Source of the DNA: Nelumbo lutea
Lineage: Eukaryota; Streptophyta; Magnoliopsida; Proteales; Nelumbonaceae
Direction of reading: 5' to 3'
NCBI GenBank assembly: GCA_022828595.1
Contig: JAKGHH010000002.1
Span: forward strand, 64,018,383 to 64,082,382
DNA length: 64,000 nucleotides
This document shows positions 54,301 through 64,000 of this stretch, piece after piece (the first letter of the stretch is position 1; each line of letters opens with the position of its first letter). The notes beneath the pieces are model-generated. The model did no database searches. It saw only the letters and a program-made list of their open reading frames with translations, and had not been told where the DNA came from. The position numbers were made by a program, and so were the translations under genes.

Positions 54301-54400
54301 TTTTCGAAGATCAACTTCTTAGCTTTGACTCTTAGTTCCCTTCTCCACTTTGTCCTAGGCATGAACTTCTTTCCTCCCTTTTCCAGAATTCCCCACCTAA
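51326..54400 (-). mobile_element. Probable 5' part (ORF1 and leader) of the same LINE, very decayed
   Basis: This DNA lies upstream of the endonuclease on the minus strand. Short minus-strand blocks between 53470 and 53830 (KIGDWRLVSDDVANKL, NVSVVETMLGMVLFERW, VVKMVELPFSLWKEHYIGK) are compatible with a plant LINE ORF1 (DUF4283-like), but I cannot prove this by eye. The frames on the + strand at 52123-52368, 52671-52856 and 53813-54335 show no domain. A family C MITE (52977-53461) is inserted. Confidence 0.4.
52977..53461. mobile_element. hAT-like MITE (family C), 485 bp
   Basis: The ends TAGGGATGGCAATTTTCCC and (reverse-complemented) TAGGAATGGCAATAGGGTGG are nearly the family consensus. The right arm holds CCCGCCTGAACCCACCCCGCC. 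The AT core keeps TTAGTAAATTATCCC-type words. The flanks do not show an exact duplication. Confidence 0.8.
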
Positions 54401-55647
54401 TTTGAAATTTTAAACTATTTCAAAATTCAAATTATTGAAGTCAACTGAGCTGACATTAATAAATCAATAGTAAAGTCTGGCTTTCCACTATTTTATTATT
54501 ATATATATTAGAGAAATTGTCTAAAACTCATAAGGCTTTTCAGCATTTCTCTTAAACTCACCATAACTTTTCAAAACGTTCAAGGAAGCTCAATGAGCTT
54601 TTGTTTTCCAAAACTCACCATCTGTTAAAAACATCGTTAGTGTTTATTGACAATAGTTGTACACATGGTCATAAATGCAATTTTCATGACCAAATTACCC
54701 CTGAATGGCAAGTTAGTCTTATTAAACATATTTTTATTACTAAAATGCCCTGAAGTGCTCAACTACCTTATACATTTAGTGTGAAACATGAGAAATTGCA
54801 AAAAAAAACATGGGAAATAATAAAATACTAAATAAAATCATAAAAGATAAATAATAAAAGAAAATTTGCACAAAAATCGCAAATATATTCTCAGCCAAAA
54901 ATTAAAAATTGCAGAAAAATGCATAAAATGATAGAAAAAAAATTTAATTCAACTAAAAAGCATAAAATTGTAGAAAACAGGTACAACAAGATAAAAATTC
55001 ACAAATACATCTTTCATCAAAAAATTAGAAATTATAGAAAAATATATAAAATGATAAAAAATTAATTAAAAAATTATATGTTTTAACTAAAAAAGCCTAA
55101 AAACAATAATTGCAAAAAAATACAGAAAATCATATCAATTCAGAAAAAAAGTGAAAATTTCAAAGAATGATAAAAATTCAAAAATATATATTTCATATTT
55201 CAACTAAAAATAAAATAAAAAAAGAGAACTTTTGATAAAAATATTTCAAAATTGCAGAAAACACAGAAGTTGCCTCCACCGAGCAGCGTTGGCCATTCTC
55301 TATGACCGGCATGAAAGCACAGAAGCCCCCTGCATCTCTTGTGTTCCAGATATGTAAATTTTCTTTCCATCATGACATGGATTCTCTTCATTTCTAGAGC
55401 TAAAAATTTTGAAAAGAAATGAATCTTTATCTAAATGCCAAGGTTTGGTTAATTAATATAGGTACCGTTATTGTTTGTGGATGTTCACTGTTACAGATAT
55501 GCTGAAGATATCAATAGCCCTGATTTGGGGGTTTCTTGCATGGTCTTATTAGGCCATCCAACTTCCAACACCCAAGCACCAACCAAGGGCTGGCTCGTTG
55601 GTGTTTTAGCTGGTTTGTTTCAGCATTAATGTGGAATCAAATCCCAC
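54401..55647. other. AT-rich spacer without a supported gene
   Basis: Between 54780 and 55200 the words GCAGAAAAATGCATAAAATG and AAAAATTAGAAATTATAG recur irregularly, a decayed simple repeat. The phrase CTCTTAAACTCACCATAAC (54549) may belong to an unrecognised element. No gene is supported. Confidence 0.45.
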
Positions 55648-56106
55648 TAGGAATAGCAACGGGGCGGGGCGGGGACAGGGAGTCTCTCCCCATCCCCGTC
55701 CCTGCAAAAATCCCCATCCCCATCCTTGTCCCCATCACCGCTAATGGGGACAAGGTTATCTCCATTCCCTGTGATTTTTTATAATGTTATCCATTTTATT
55801 TTTGTTTTTATTTTATTTAAAAAGAATAAAAATAAAATAATTAAAATTTATAATATTATTAGAAAAGATTCAAACATATTCAACCATATTTTTAAAAATA
55901 TTAATATATAAATGTATATGTACATTTATATATATTAGTGGGGATCCTATAGGGCGGAGATTGGGGTCCCCACGGGGCGGGGAGTGCTCTTCCCGTCCCT
56001 GCCCCGTCTCCACTAATAGGGATGAAAATTTCCTCATCCCCATCCCCATCCCATTTGGGGCGGATCCCCACGGGGATTAGGAAATTTGGGAAAATTGCCA
56101 TCCCTA
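55648..56106. mobile_element. hAT-like MITE (family C) with perfect target duplication, 459 bp
   Basis: The ends are TAGGAATAGCAACGGGGCGG and, reverse-complemented, TAGGGATGGCAATTTTCCC. Both flanks are AATCCCAC (55640-55647, 56107-56114). The arms carry GGGGCGGGGCGGGG and CCATCCCCATCCCC words. It is the best-preserved of five family C copies here and the reference for their boundaries. Confidence 0.92.
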
Positions 56107-56244
56107 AATCCCACAACTAGCACTTCAAGGAAAAAAGGGTCAGGGGAAGTAATGGTGCATAGCACTAAATACCATAAAAAATAAAAAATAAAAAACCTCA
56201 ACCAACCAAGCTGTGGTGCTCTTCAAATGACCCAACAGGGCCTA

Positions 56245-56618
56245 GATTAAATATGCGTTTGGTTCCGTGGGCGTTTATGGATAGATCGTTTATTTGTACT
56301 TTTTCACTTTAGTTGTTTGGGTGGGTTTCACTTTAAACAATTTTTACTCTTCACGTCAAATTAATACCCATTAAAGTGTGTCACACCAACGTTTGGTTTT
56401 AAGAAATGCTCGGGCATTGGGGGAAATAAGAATCTGACATTTCCCCAAATGTTCCATGCACAAAAATCAAAGTGTTTCAATTTTCTACCATTTATTTGAT
56501 AAATTGTGAAACCAAAAACAGTTATTTCATTTTGCTTGATATACAATAAACACCAATGCCTATGTGGCAGTGATGTGGTGGCATTTTTTTAATAAATGCC
56601 GATAGTACCAAACACAGC
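56245..56618. mobile_element. Probable MITE abutting the hydrolase relic
   Basis: ATATGCGTTTGGTTCCGTG at the left and (reverse-complemented) TTAGGCTGTGTTTGGTACTA at the right are inverted. The interior has GTTTGGGTGGGTTTC and CCAACGTTTGGTTTT words. The boundary with the hydrolase exon at 56620 is abrupt. Confidence 0.55.
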
Positions 56619-56624
56619 CTAAAA

Positions 56625-56945
56625 CTCAAAGATGGTAGGCATTTGGCATACAAAAAGAATGGTGTCCCAAAGATAAGTTCATCTTTGTTCATGGCTTTGA
56701 TTCTTGCGGATATGATGTGATCCTACTGTCACAGGTATCCATTGTCTAATTTTGCTTTCACTGTTTTGATAGTTTGAGTCATTGAATTCCATATCTGAGT
56801 ATAGAATTTGTTGATGCTAATGGGGCTAATGGCGTTATTTCCAGGAAACTGTTGAAGAACTTGGCGTCTACTTGGTGTCTTTTGATAGAGCTGGATATGG
56901 AGAGAGTGATCCTAATCCAAAAGAACAGAGAAGAATACAGCTCTG
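56625..56945 (+). pseudogene. Plant alpha/beta-hydrolase pseudogene, two exons
   Basis: Exon A (56625-56734) reads LKDGRHLAYKKNGVPK then, after a one-base shift, DKFIFVHGFDSCGYDVI, and ends at CAG|GTATCC. Exon B (from 56845 after TTTCCAG) reads ETVEELGVYLVSFDRAGYG and ESDPNPK, then shifts by one base into RTEKNTALDI. The HGF (oxyanion-hole region) and DRAGYGESDPNPK blocks are hallmarks of a plant alpha/beta-hydrolase family with many uncharacterised members. The catalytic Ser elbow (GxSxG) and the His are not present. Both exons carry frameshifts, so it is a relic. Sequence after 56945 no longer matches. No upstream exon is seen, a MITE taking its place. Confidence 0.75.
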
Positions 56946-57000
56946 GATATTCCAAACTTTCCGTGAGAAACGACAGCGCTGGCCATTCTCCGAAAGGATT

Positions 57001-57483
57001 CTCCAAACCACTACCCCTAGCAAAGAGATACGGAGGGTTTAGTTGCAGAGGGATCATACATGCCCGGAACACCAACTCTTCTGTCTGCTCAAAAAATAAA
57101 AATGTGTACATAATTAAAGACAATAATGATATAATAGTAAACGTAGATTTTCTCTATACTGAAACACACGTGTTTTTATGTTTTCATTGGTGAATGAAAG
57201 AGAAACTAACCCGTGGCTTTGGAAATAAGAAGGAAATGACAAACTAACCCGTGGGGACCTCAAAATTACCCGACGAAGTAGAGAATATGTCCACTTGTGT
57301 CATGAAAAGCAATCCCATATGACACTTAATGGAAAACATATTTCCTGTGACCACCGTTTTAAGACAAGACCCCCACTGATTTTTGAACATGCCGATTCTT
57401 TAATCTAACACCGGTTTGACGTGATGTTTTATCTTTTTCACTGAACACTAACGTATTAAAAAATCACTTGGGGGTCTCAAGTT
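57001..57483. other. Spacer without a supported gene
   Basis: The open frames on both strands around 56779-57193 overlap the hydrolase relic and have no domain of their own. The phrase ACTAACCCGTGG occurs twice (57207, 57244). Confidence 0.4.
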
Positions 57484-57702
57484 GGACTGTCAACGGATTG
57501 GGTCTGGGCCGGGACCGACTAGAATCGAAAATAGGGTCTATAATTTTTAGACTCAGAACTGAACCAATCAATACTCAGAACAATTGGGTCTGATCTGATA
57601 GACCCAATTATAATAAATAAATAAATACATTTAATATATTAAATAATATATATATAGCTCAGGTCGGGTGTGATCTGACGGAATCAATCAGTCAGCTCTA
57701 AT
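57484..57702. mobile_element. Short hAT-like MITE (GGGTCTGGGCCGGG-type)
   Basis: The left end TTGGACTGTCAACGGATTGG and the right end (reverse-complemented) TTAGAGCTGACTGATTGATT, with arms of GGTCTGATCTGA(T/C) words. The style matches families B and D. Boundaries are approximate and no target duplication was found. Confidence 0.5.
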
Positions 57703-59105
57703 CCCTGGAACCAAAACCAGTTCAATCAGTTTGGGCACAAAGTACAGTCGGGATAGGTGACAGCTCAAAATTGATACCAATTCATGGGCAGGCATTGATG
57801 CATAGAATGGGGGTAATTGATGTTTTGAAATGTTATAAATCTGCCCTAGAAATTAGAATTCTGCAATGGACCTGTCCATACTTCTCCCTAACCATAATAA
57901 GGCTGGCCCACCTTACAATAATAAAAGATTTTGTTGTCAAATATTCCTTCTTACAACATATTGATTTGACTCCATAAGCAGGACCACCACCCAATAGTAC
58001 ATTCCGCCAAAGCAAAACCAAGTTATACACAGATGATCGAAACCAAAAAGGGATTGTTCAAACGGACTCTACTCTTCTAGTGATTTTTTTTTTTGGTAAC
58101 GCACTTCTAGTGATTTCTGGAAGAGGAAAAGGTTGGAAAAATATAAAAGAACAGCAGCAGTTTTGAGGATATATAACTTTGCTAATAAAACAAGGTGGAA
58201 GTATAAACAAAATAAGAGAGAGAGGGACTAAAGAGATCTCACCTCAAAACCTATACTATTATAAAAAGAACAAATGAGGGTGTAGAACTTTTCCTTACTA
58301 ATATGCCCATAATGTATTTATTCTATCTCTAATTATGAGGATTGAAAATGTAATTTCAATTAATGTTTTTCGCCTCATTTAATCCCCTTTCATCAAGTCT
58401 TAGTATTAACTCTTATTCTCTCTTATTAAATCCTATATTTAAATTATTCTTTCACTAATAAATTCTACTAATTATATCTACATCCAATAATTTTAACAAT
58501 ATAAACCCATACTTTTTTAAAAAAAAAACAAAGTCATTCTTTATCCAAGTGATGACTAAGCAATTCAACCCTTAGTATCAAATTGGTTAACCCATGAAGT
58601 CATAGTCAAATAACAAAATTTTTAAATATAAATAAATATAGAAAATTACAAAATGTATAAAAAATTAAACATATGTATGATATTTTTATTAATCAATTAA
58701 AAAAGGTGTAATAAACAAGAATTATTTTAATGATAATGAAAATGAAATACATAATCTAAAACTAACCAAAATGTTATTATTTTCCGGTTTGGTAGGGATC
58801 AATAGTTCAACTTTTGGATCAAATGTGTTAACCTATAATGTCATAATTAAATAATATAAATTAATAAAATATAAAACATAAAAATGAAAAAAAAATACAT
58901 AAATTTTACAAAACAAAATATTGGGCATTTGTATAATATCATAAATTTAACATATTAAACAAAAATTAAGTGTACATAACATAATTATTATTACGCGTGT
59001 TGAAACGAAAAAAATTATAGAAAAAATTAGGCACATCTATAATTCTATATTTGCACTACTATTAAAAATATGAATAAGATTGTAGCAAAGTTCAGATGAT
59101 AGACA
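57703..59105. other. AT-rich spacer without a supported gene
   Basis: Contains the phrase AGTTCAACTTTTGGATCAAA and AATGTGTTAACC/AATTGGTTAACC twice (about 58575 and 58815) with similar surroundings (CATAATTAAATAA/CATAGTCAAATAA), a decayed duplication of about 240 bp. No coding or RNA gene was found. Confidence 0.45.
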
Positions 59106-59265
59106 CATATCAGCCCGTATCAGCCGATACGCATCGTTCTGGGGGTGAAGCAACCTTAAACCAGCCCCCTTGAACAGGTTTTGAAAAAATTTAAGAAAAA
59201 GTATCGATATCGCCCAATACGCCCATACCAGCATATCGGGCGTATTGATATTTTGAACCTTGGAT
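59106..59265. mobile_element. Short inverted-repeat element (GTATCGGCTGATACG type)
   Basis: TATCAGCCCGTATCAGCCGA on the left and TCGATATCGCCCAATACGCC with ATATCGGGCGTATTGATATT on the right are built from the same ATACGG/CGTAT words, ending TTTTGAACCTTGG. It resembles dispersed GATACG-type plant MITEs. Boundaries are uncertain. Confidence 0.45.
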
Positions 59266-60358
59266 TGTAGAACTCTTTTAACTAAAATATCCATTTTTTT
59301 AATTTAATCCCTATTTAGTTGTAAGGTTTAAAATGTAATTTGAACTATTACTTTTCACCTTATTGAATTCCCTTTCTTTAAATCTTACATTTTTTTTTTT
59401 ATAAATGAACAAAAACAGGATACACTAAGAAGATAAAATATTATAAAAAGAAGAGTCCAACCAAGTAAGTAGGCCTGTCAATAATACCCAAAACTTTGTA
59501 ACCCAATATGAGGTGTTTATATAATCGAATTTGGATTTTACAATGTACATATGATTAGTAATAAAAACAAAAAAAATATATAAAAAAATGTATGAATTTT
59601 GTAGAAAATTTTGAATATATTATTGCTATCATTATCATCTTCAAGAATCGCCACATGTAAAGCACATGCATAATTACTAGTCCTGTAAAAGGGCTAAAAT
59701 TTCACTAATTTGAGTGCCTATTTAGGAAAGCTTTCACTATGCCTTTTTGTTTTGAGAGGTGGAGCCACCCAAAAAGCCTGTAACCAATGTTTCATATATA
59801 TATATATATATATATATATGGAGAACTAAATTTAATCACCATAGGTGGCTTAGACAAGCCTCTTCCAGTAATACCCTCCCAAATGGGCCCTGAGCAAGAA
59901 AGATCAATGGCATCTCAATATTGGAGCATGAAATAGCATCACACAGCTGAAACTTTAAAATTTATTAATTGAACTGTGAAAAGAGCATTATAGAAAAATT
60001 TACAAAGACAACAAAACATCTCTTTTAAAATTTACCGAGCATTTAATTCCTATATGGAAATAAGAAAAGATAGAATATCTGAAAGATTCTTCTGGGGTTT
60101 ATTAGAGTTGTGGAAGAGGCACTATCCAGTTATATAGGCTAACATGAAAAAATTATTCTACTAAAATATGACCAATGTTGTAATACCGAATTGATGAAAT
60201 ACAAAAAGCTTCTAATTTGCAACCAAAATTATCTATGAATTTACAATAGATGTTCATTAAATGTTACCCAATAATAGTGGAGGCAGTGCCAACTGGAGAT
60301 ATAACTGAATGTTTATGCTTGCTTGATAAAAGTTTACTCTTCCTAGAAAAATAAAAAA
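59266..60358. other. Spacer without a supported gene
   Basis: AT-rich DNA with a (TA)n microsatellite at about 59788-59819. No coding or RNA feature is supported. Confidence 0.45.
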
Positions 60359-60763
60359 TAACTCTAGATGCCCAAAACATAGTCAAAAACCTCAAGCAGC
60401 GAAAAAACAAATAGTATAGAAGTTAAAACCAACCCTCATACAGAAAAGCGCAAGCAACATATATTTCTTGAGGCAATTTGAACCAAGGCAACAATAGCAC
60501 GCCCATTAATTTAGGGTTGTTCGACAAAATGGTTGGTATTGTTTTCAGACAAAACAAAACCAATCATGTTGTTTAACACCCCCCCCCCCAAATTAATGAG
60601 GATGCTATTATTGAAGAAGCCTCATTCCAAATTGCCTCAAAATATATGTTGCTTGTTCTCCGTATGAGGTTTCAACGCCAACTTCTAACCAATTATTAGT
60701 TTATTACTATTTGTTTTTTTGCTGCTTGGAGTTTTTGACCATGCCTTGGGGCATCTAGAGTTA
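60359..60763. repeat. Large inverted duplication, arms about 155-175 bp
   Basis: The left arm 60359-60512 and the right arm 60590-60763 are reverse complements with scattered differences. Matching words, left against right reversed: TAACTCTAGATGCCC, GTCAAAAAC(C/T)(T/C)CAAGCAGC, AAAAAACAAATAGTA, CCTCATAC(A/G)GA, CAAGCAACATATATTT, TTGAGGCAATTTG and CATTAATTT. The right arm has about 20 extra bases. The 77-base loop is itself a small palindrome. A transcript would form a long, imperfect hairpin. Confidence 0.85.
60513..60589. mobile_element. Tiny palindromic MITE in the hairpin loop
   Basis: GGGTTGTTCGACAAAATGGT and TGGTATTGTTTT on the left mirror AAAACAAAACCAATCATGTT and GTTTAACACCC on the right. 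A second copy (CGATGTGGCGGTTGTTTTTG against AAAACAAAATCAACTATG and GTCGAGCACCCCC) lies just outside the right arm at 60765-60826. Confidence 0.6.
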
Positions 60764-60826
60764 ACGATGTGGCGGTTGTTTTTGTTTTCAAAAACAAAAT
60801 CAACTATGTTGTCGAGCACCCCCTTA

Positions 60827-62686
60827 TTCTTTAGTAAAAATCAAACAAAGAAAGAGAAGTATTCATTTACAACAATATTCAAAGGCATAGTAATCAAGAA
60901 AATCGAAAAAATAGGTCCAAATAAGAAGTTATTCTGGAAGCAATACCAACCACAAGGTAGTCATGCAAAGCCAAGATATTGGTAACAATGGAGGTCAACC
61001 ACCGAAGAAACCCTTGAGAAGCATTGTGTATACATTCAAGCAAATAGTCTTCATGACAAACTTTATATTGTTTCCATGAATTTACCAGTGAGATGGACTT
61101 TGAAACCAGAGATCCAGTGTACAGAAGATAAGTCAAGTAAAGTGGAAAGAGCGCAGCATGCCACTGTTTCAAACATAAAATTGCATTTCAGCAGGCAGAT
61201 TTAGCAACTATTCACCCCTTTTCCCAATCTGCAGGCCATAAAAGGATGGGATTCGATGACTACCACAAGCAAAATTCATTGTTGGGGATAATTAGATAAA
61301 AATATGAGAAAATCCGTGACCTAAAAGACAGATAACAAACTTTCAGTATTTTGTACATTACCATTTGATCCACATGGATACCATAAACACCGCATATTTT
61401 GGCAACAATAAACATCCTAATTACAGCAAAATTAAAATACCATGACAACATAACTCCATTCACAAGTATGGCTTGATTCACACGTCAAAGTGAACCAAAT
61501 GTGTGCTTTCATTCACAAGTATGTTTTCAATTACATGTCCAACAAAAAAGAAGGAAACATATAGTTTTGATCACATGTATACTTTTATTTATCACTCCAA
61601 TGAAATATCTATGTAAGGGTGCATTTTGATCTCTATTCATGTTCCCAAGTATAAAGCCTAATGTTAAGAACAACTTTATGTTGATAACACAGTTTGATCA
61701 CCAAGAAGATATGCATCGGATTGCAGAAAAGAGATGGCCATCATATGAGTGGCCTTTCACCATGTGCAATATAACCCAAAAAATGGATAATCATGATCCT
61801 TAAAGGGGCTCTAACAGGCAAGCTAGAAGACAGTGAGCATGGAGCATCATATGAAAAGGAATCTCCTTACCATAAAAGCAAGGCATATTCAATCTTCAAT
61901 TACTAACATCTTATTATCATAATGAATCCCAAAGGACCCAAACACTGTAAGAATAACATAATTTTTATTATAAATAAACAATATATACAACAGAATGTTA
62001 GGCTGAAACATCACCTAACACCATGGACAATGCTTAAACCCCACTAAAACCCAATATTGATGTCAACTGATTATCCCAATAATAATATGAACTGATTACA
62101 ACATAGACCAAATCAAACTCTCTCTGCTCACCCCTTTGTTTGGCCATCCCATCTGCTAAGCCACTGTACTGTGTATATTCACAATCCTTCTTATCTAATT
62201 AACAATGAGTGATCATAATGAATTAGATTAAAACTGTCACCTGATCAACACTTATTCCTCGTTACACTATGATACACCTGTAGGTACTCCATGCATTTTA
62301 AAATTCAATCACACCATGATAACTGCTGGAACCAAACTTCTACCTCCGGTTGCTTGAGGCAAGCAAATATAACCTTGTTGCTGACAAAGTTACTAAGCTG
62401 GCAGCAAACCAAAAGTGATTCACTTGGATAGTTAAGACGATGCATGTTCCTTTCTCTATCCCTGGAAACAAACCTATCAACCAAGAACCAAAACACCATG
62501 TGTAAAAAAATAAGCAAGAAAATGTAAAGGTTATTTTATAATTTCTTATCATGCCACAGGAAGTTTTTGCAATAACATGCATCTTAGAACCATCAGATAG
62601 TGCCTGTTTAATGCTCTATCTGGATCACAAAACTGAATTATCATCCATGTTAGTTCTATAAATTCCAACGTAGGAGTGTACCAACT
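60827..62686. other. Spacer without a supported gene
   Basis: About 1.9 kb of AT-rich DNA. The frames at 60894-61172, 61260-61481 and 62305-62582 on the minus strand show no recognisable domain. No RNA gene or element ends were found. Confidence 0.45.
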
Positions 62687-62798
62687 AATGGTGGCTCAGT
62701 TGGTAGGGTCTCTGGCTCATTGTAGTGGAGACTTGCAATCAAATCCTGCTGCTACCCAAAGGGTCATAGCAATCAAATCCCGCTGCCACCCAAAGGGT
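62687..62798 (+). mobile_element. tRNA-like (SINE-type) fragment
   Basis: GTGGCTCAGTTGGTAGGGTC resembles a tRNA-derived A box, and GCAATCAAATCCTGCTGCTA lies where a degenerate B box would be. That second phrase with CCCAAAGGGTC is then duplicated (about 62735 and 62769). It lacks the paired stems of a functional tRNA. A 12-bp phrase CCTGTTTAATGC at 62606 and 62799 could be a target duplication. Confidence 0.4.
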
Positions 62799-62810
62799 CC
62801 TGTTTAATGC

Positions 62811-63912
62811 ATGTTTTTACTTGATTTTGTTTGCCTGGAACCTCCTCAATCAGATAGAAGATTTTGGTCTTTGACCTCAAGTGGCTCCATCTTCTTTCTG
62901 TCCCTATGCTCTACTCCCTCCCCTTTGTTGTTCCCAGTTAAAGAAGTTTGGTCAAGGCCAATTCCACCTAAAATTGCCGGTTTTCTCTGGGAAGTGTATT
63001 AACTATTATGGTAAAATTAATATTGTGGACAACGTACAAAAAAAAGAAACCTTATTCATGCTTATCCCCCAACTGGTGCATTTTATGTAAAGTGCAGAAT
63101 GAAGACTACTATCACCTACTAATTTCTTGCTCTTTTACTGCAAATATTTGGAATTGGGTTAGAACCTGCTTCCTAAAGTAAATCTGCTTTTTTACCCTTT
63201 TTTTTTTATCAACAAAGAGGGGGAAGTTAATGTGAAAATGCATTAGGGCAGCCCTCTTATAACCATTTGGGAGGAAAGAAATGCTAGAATTTTCTAGGAG
63301 AAGGGGAGAAGCATTGTTAAATTAAAGGGGCAACAAAGAGGGGGAGTTAATGTGGAAATGTATTCGGGCAGCCCTCATATGGACCATTTGGGAGAAAAGA
63401 AATGTTAGAATTTTCCAGGAGAAGGAGAGAAGCATTGCTGAATTAAAGATTTGTATACTAACAAGGGCAATCCTTTGTCTAAAAACTATTGATCTCGAAG
63501 GAGTTGGGCAGCAGTGGGCTCCACGTCATCCAAGAAAAATAAAGCACAAGCAAGTTGGTTACCCCCTCCGGAAGGGATTGTAAAGTTGAACTTTGATGGG
63601 AGTAATCAAAGCAATCCAAGACCTTCGGGTATAGGAGACTCTACAAGGGCTGAGATATTAGCTGCGGTACAAGGACTACAGATTGCCAACCAACTTGGAG
63701 TGACTAATTTGATAGTTGAAGGAGACTCTAAGGTGATAGTGGATGGATGTCGGACCCAAAAACTGTTGTTTGGGGCTAATAGGGACATCATCAAAAAAGT
63801 CAAATGGATTACAAGAACCATGTCAGTTAGATTTCAGTGGGTTAGTAGATCAGAAAATGCCTTGGCAGATTCTCTAGCTAAACAAGGGGCTTCAAGGGAT
63901 TCTCTGTTTTAG
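62811..63912 (+). mobile_element. 3' end of an L1-type LINE: zinc-finger and RNase H region
   Basis: Order on the plus strand: RRFWSLTSSGSIFFLS (62850), KEVWSRPIPPKIAGFLWEV (62938-62994), a shifted GKINIVDNVQK and WCILCK...YYHLLISCSF zinc-finger-like block, then AALIWTIWEKRNVRIFQEKE (63365), and an intact 132-residue RNase H frame (63514-63912). RNase H residues visible are the Asp of LNFDGS, the Glu of TRAEIL, the Asp of VEGDSK and the Asp of ALADSLAK, all four catalytic positions. About 30 residues normally found between PSGIG and TRAEIL are missing. The element is 5'-truncated and its end may extend beyond the window. Confidence 0.8.
63210..63450. repeat. Tandem duplication within the LINE tail, period 121 bp
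   Basis: CAACAAAGAGGGGGAAGTTA starts at 63210 and CAACAAAGAGGGGGAGTTAA at 63331. GGGCAGCCCTC, CATTTGGGAG, GAAAGAAATG and GAGAAGCATTG recur in both. The duplicated stretch encodes the TIWEKRNVRIF block, so that block is present twice. Confidence 0.9.
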
Positions 63913-64000
63913 GCTACTTTGTAATTGTAATATGAAAAGAATTGGGTTTGGAACCACCCTTAAGGGGAGGTAACACCTCGCGCCTCTTCTTAGGGTGCTT

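Noticed and set aside
62687..62760. A functional tRNA gene
   Set aside because: Only an A-box-like and a weak B-box-like phrase are present, without the paired acceptor, anticodon and T stems.

Overview
This window is nuclear DNA from a flowering plant. Genes are few, introns follow GT-AG rules, the spacers are AT-rich, and most of the sequence is decayed transposons: plant L1-type LINEs, many hAT-like MITEs with TAGGG-type ends and 8-bp target duplications, and solo LTRs. A CYP84A (ferulate/coniferaldehyde 5-hydroxylase) relic fits an angiosperm with a syringyl-lignin history. I cannot name the species.

Three host genes look intact. (1) A mitochondrial acyl carrier protein lies on + at 8898-12144. 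It has two coding exons split by a 2.8-kb intron, and its phosphopantetheine-attachment serine is replaced by methionine. (2) A LITTLE ZIPPER (ZPR3-like) microprotein lies on + at 26161-26391, about 1.2 kb downstream of a TATA box, with a probable 5'-UTR intron. (3) A 608-residue E-class pentatricopeptide-repeat protein resembling Arabidopsis At4g38010 lies on - at 34954-36780. Two host-gene relics are also present: a CYP84A pseudogene (15463-16919) whose 5' end is fused to a MITE, and two frameshifted exons of a plant alpha/beta-hydrolase (56625-56945).

Layout: 1-2400, duplicated AT-rich DNA with MITE ends; 2405-4340, LINE on -; 4676-8835, a stack of nested MITEs and a solo LTR reaching to within about 60 bp of the ACP start codon; 8898-12144, ACP gene; 12145-14939, spacer with hairpin and hAT-like MITEs; 14940-16919, MITE plus CYP84A relic; 17046-24900, MITEs and very AT-rich DNA; 24950-26391, ZPR gene; 26392-34950, spacer, MITEs and an RNase H relic; 34954-36780, PPR gene; 37292-54400, a repeat domain (LINE on +, 69-bp minisatellite with inserted elements, LINE on -); 55648-60760, an intact MITE, the hydrolase relic and a large inverted duplication; 62811-63912, LINE tail with an RNase H domain.

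The intact genes share no obvious pathway: mitochondrial acyl chemistry or Fe-S/complex I assembly, HD-ZIP III control, and organellar RNA editing. Nothing resembles a cluster. The items most worth pursuing are the serine-less ACP, the composite minisatellite domain, the palindromic MITE family and the long inverted duplication at 60359-60763.
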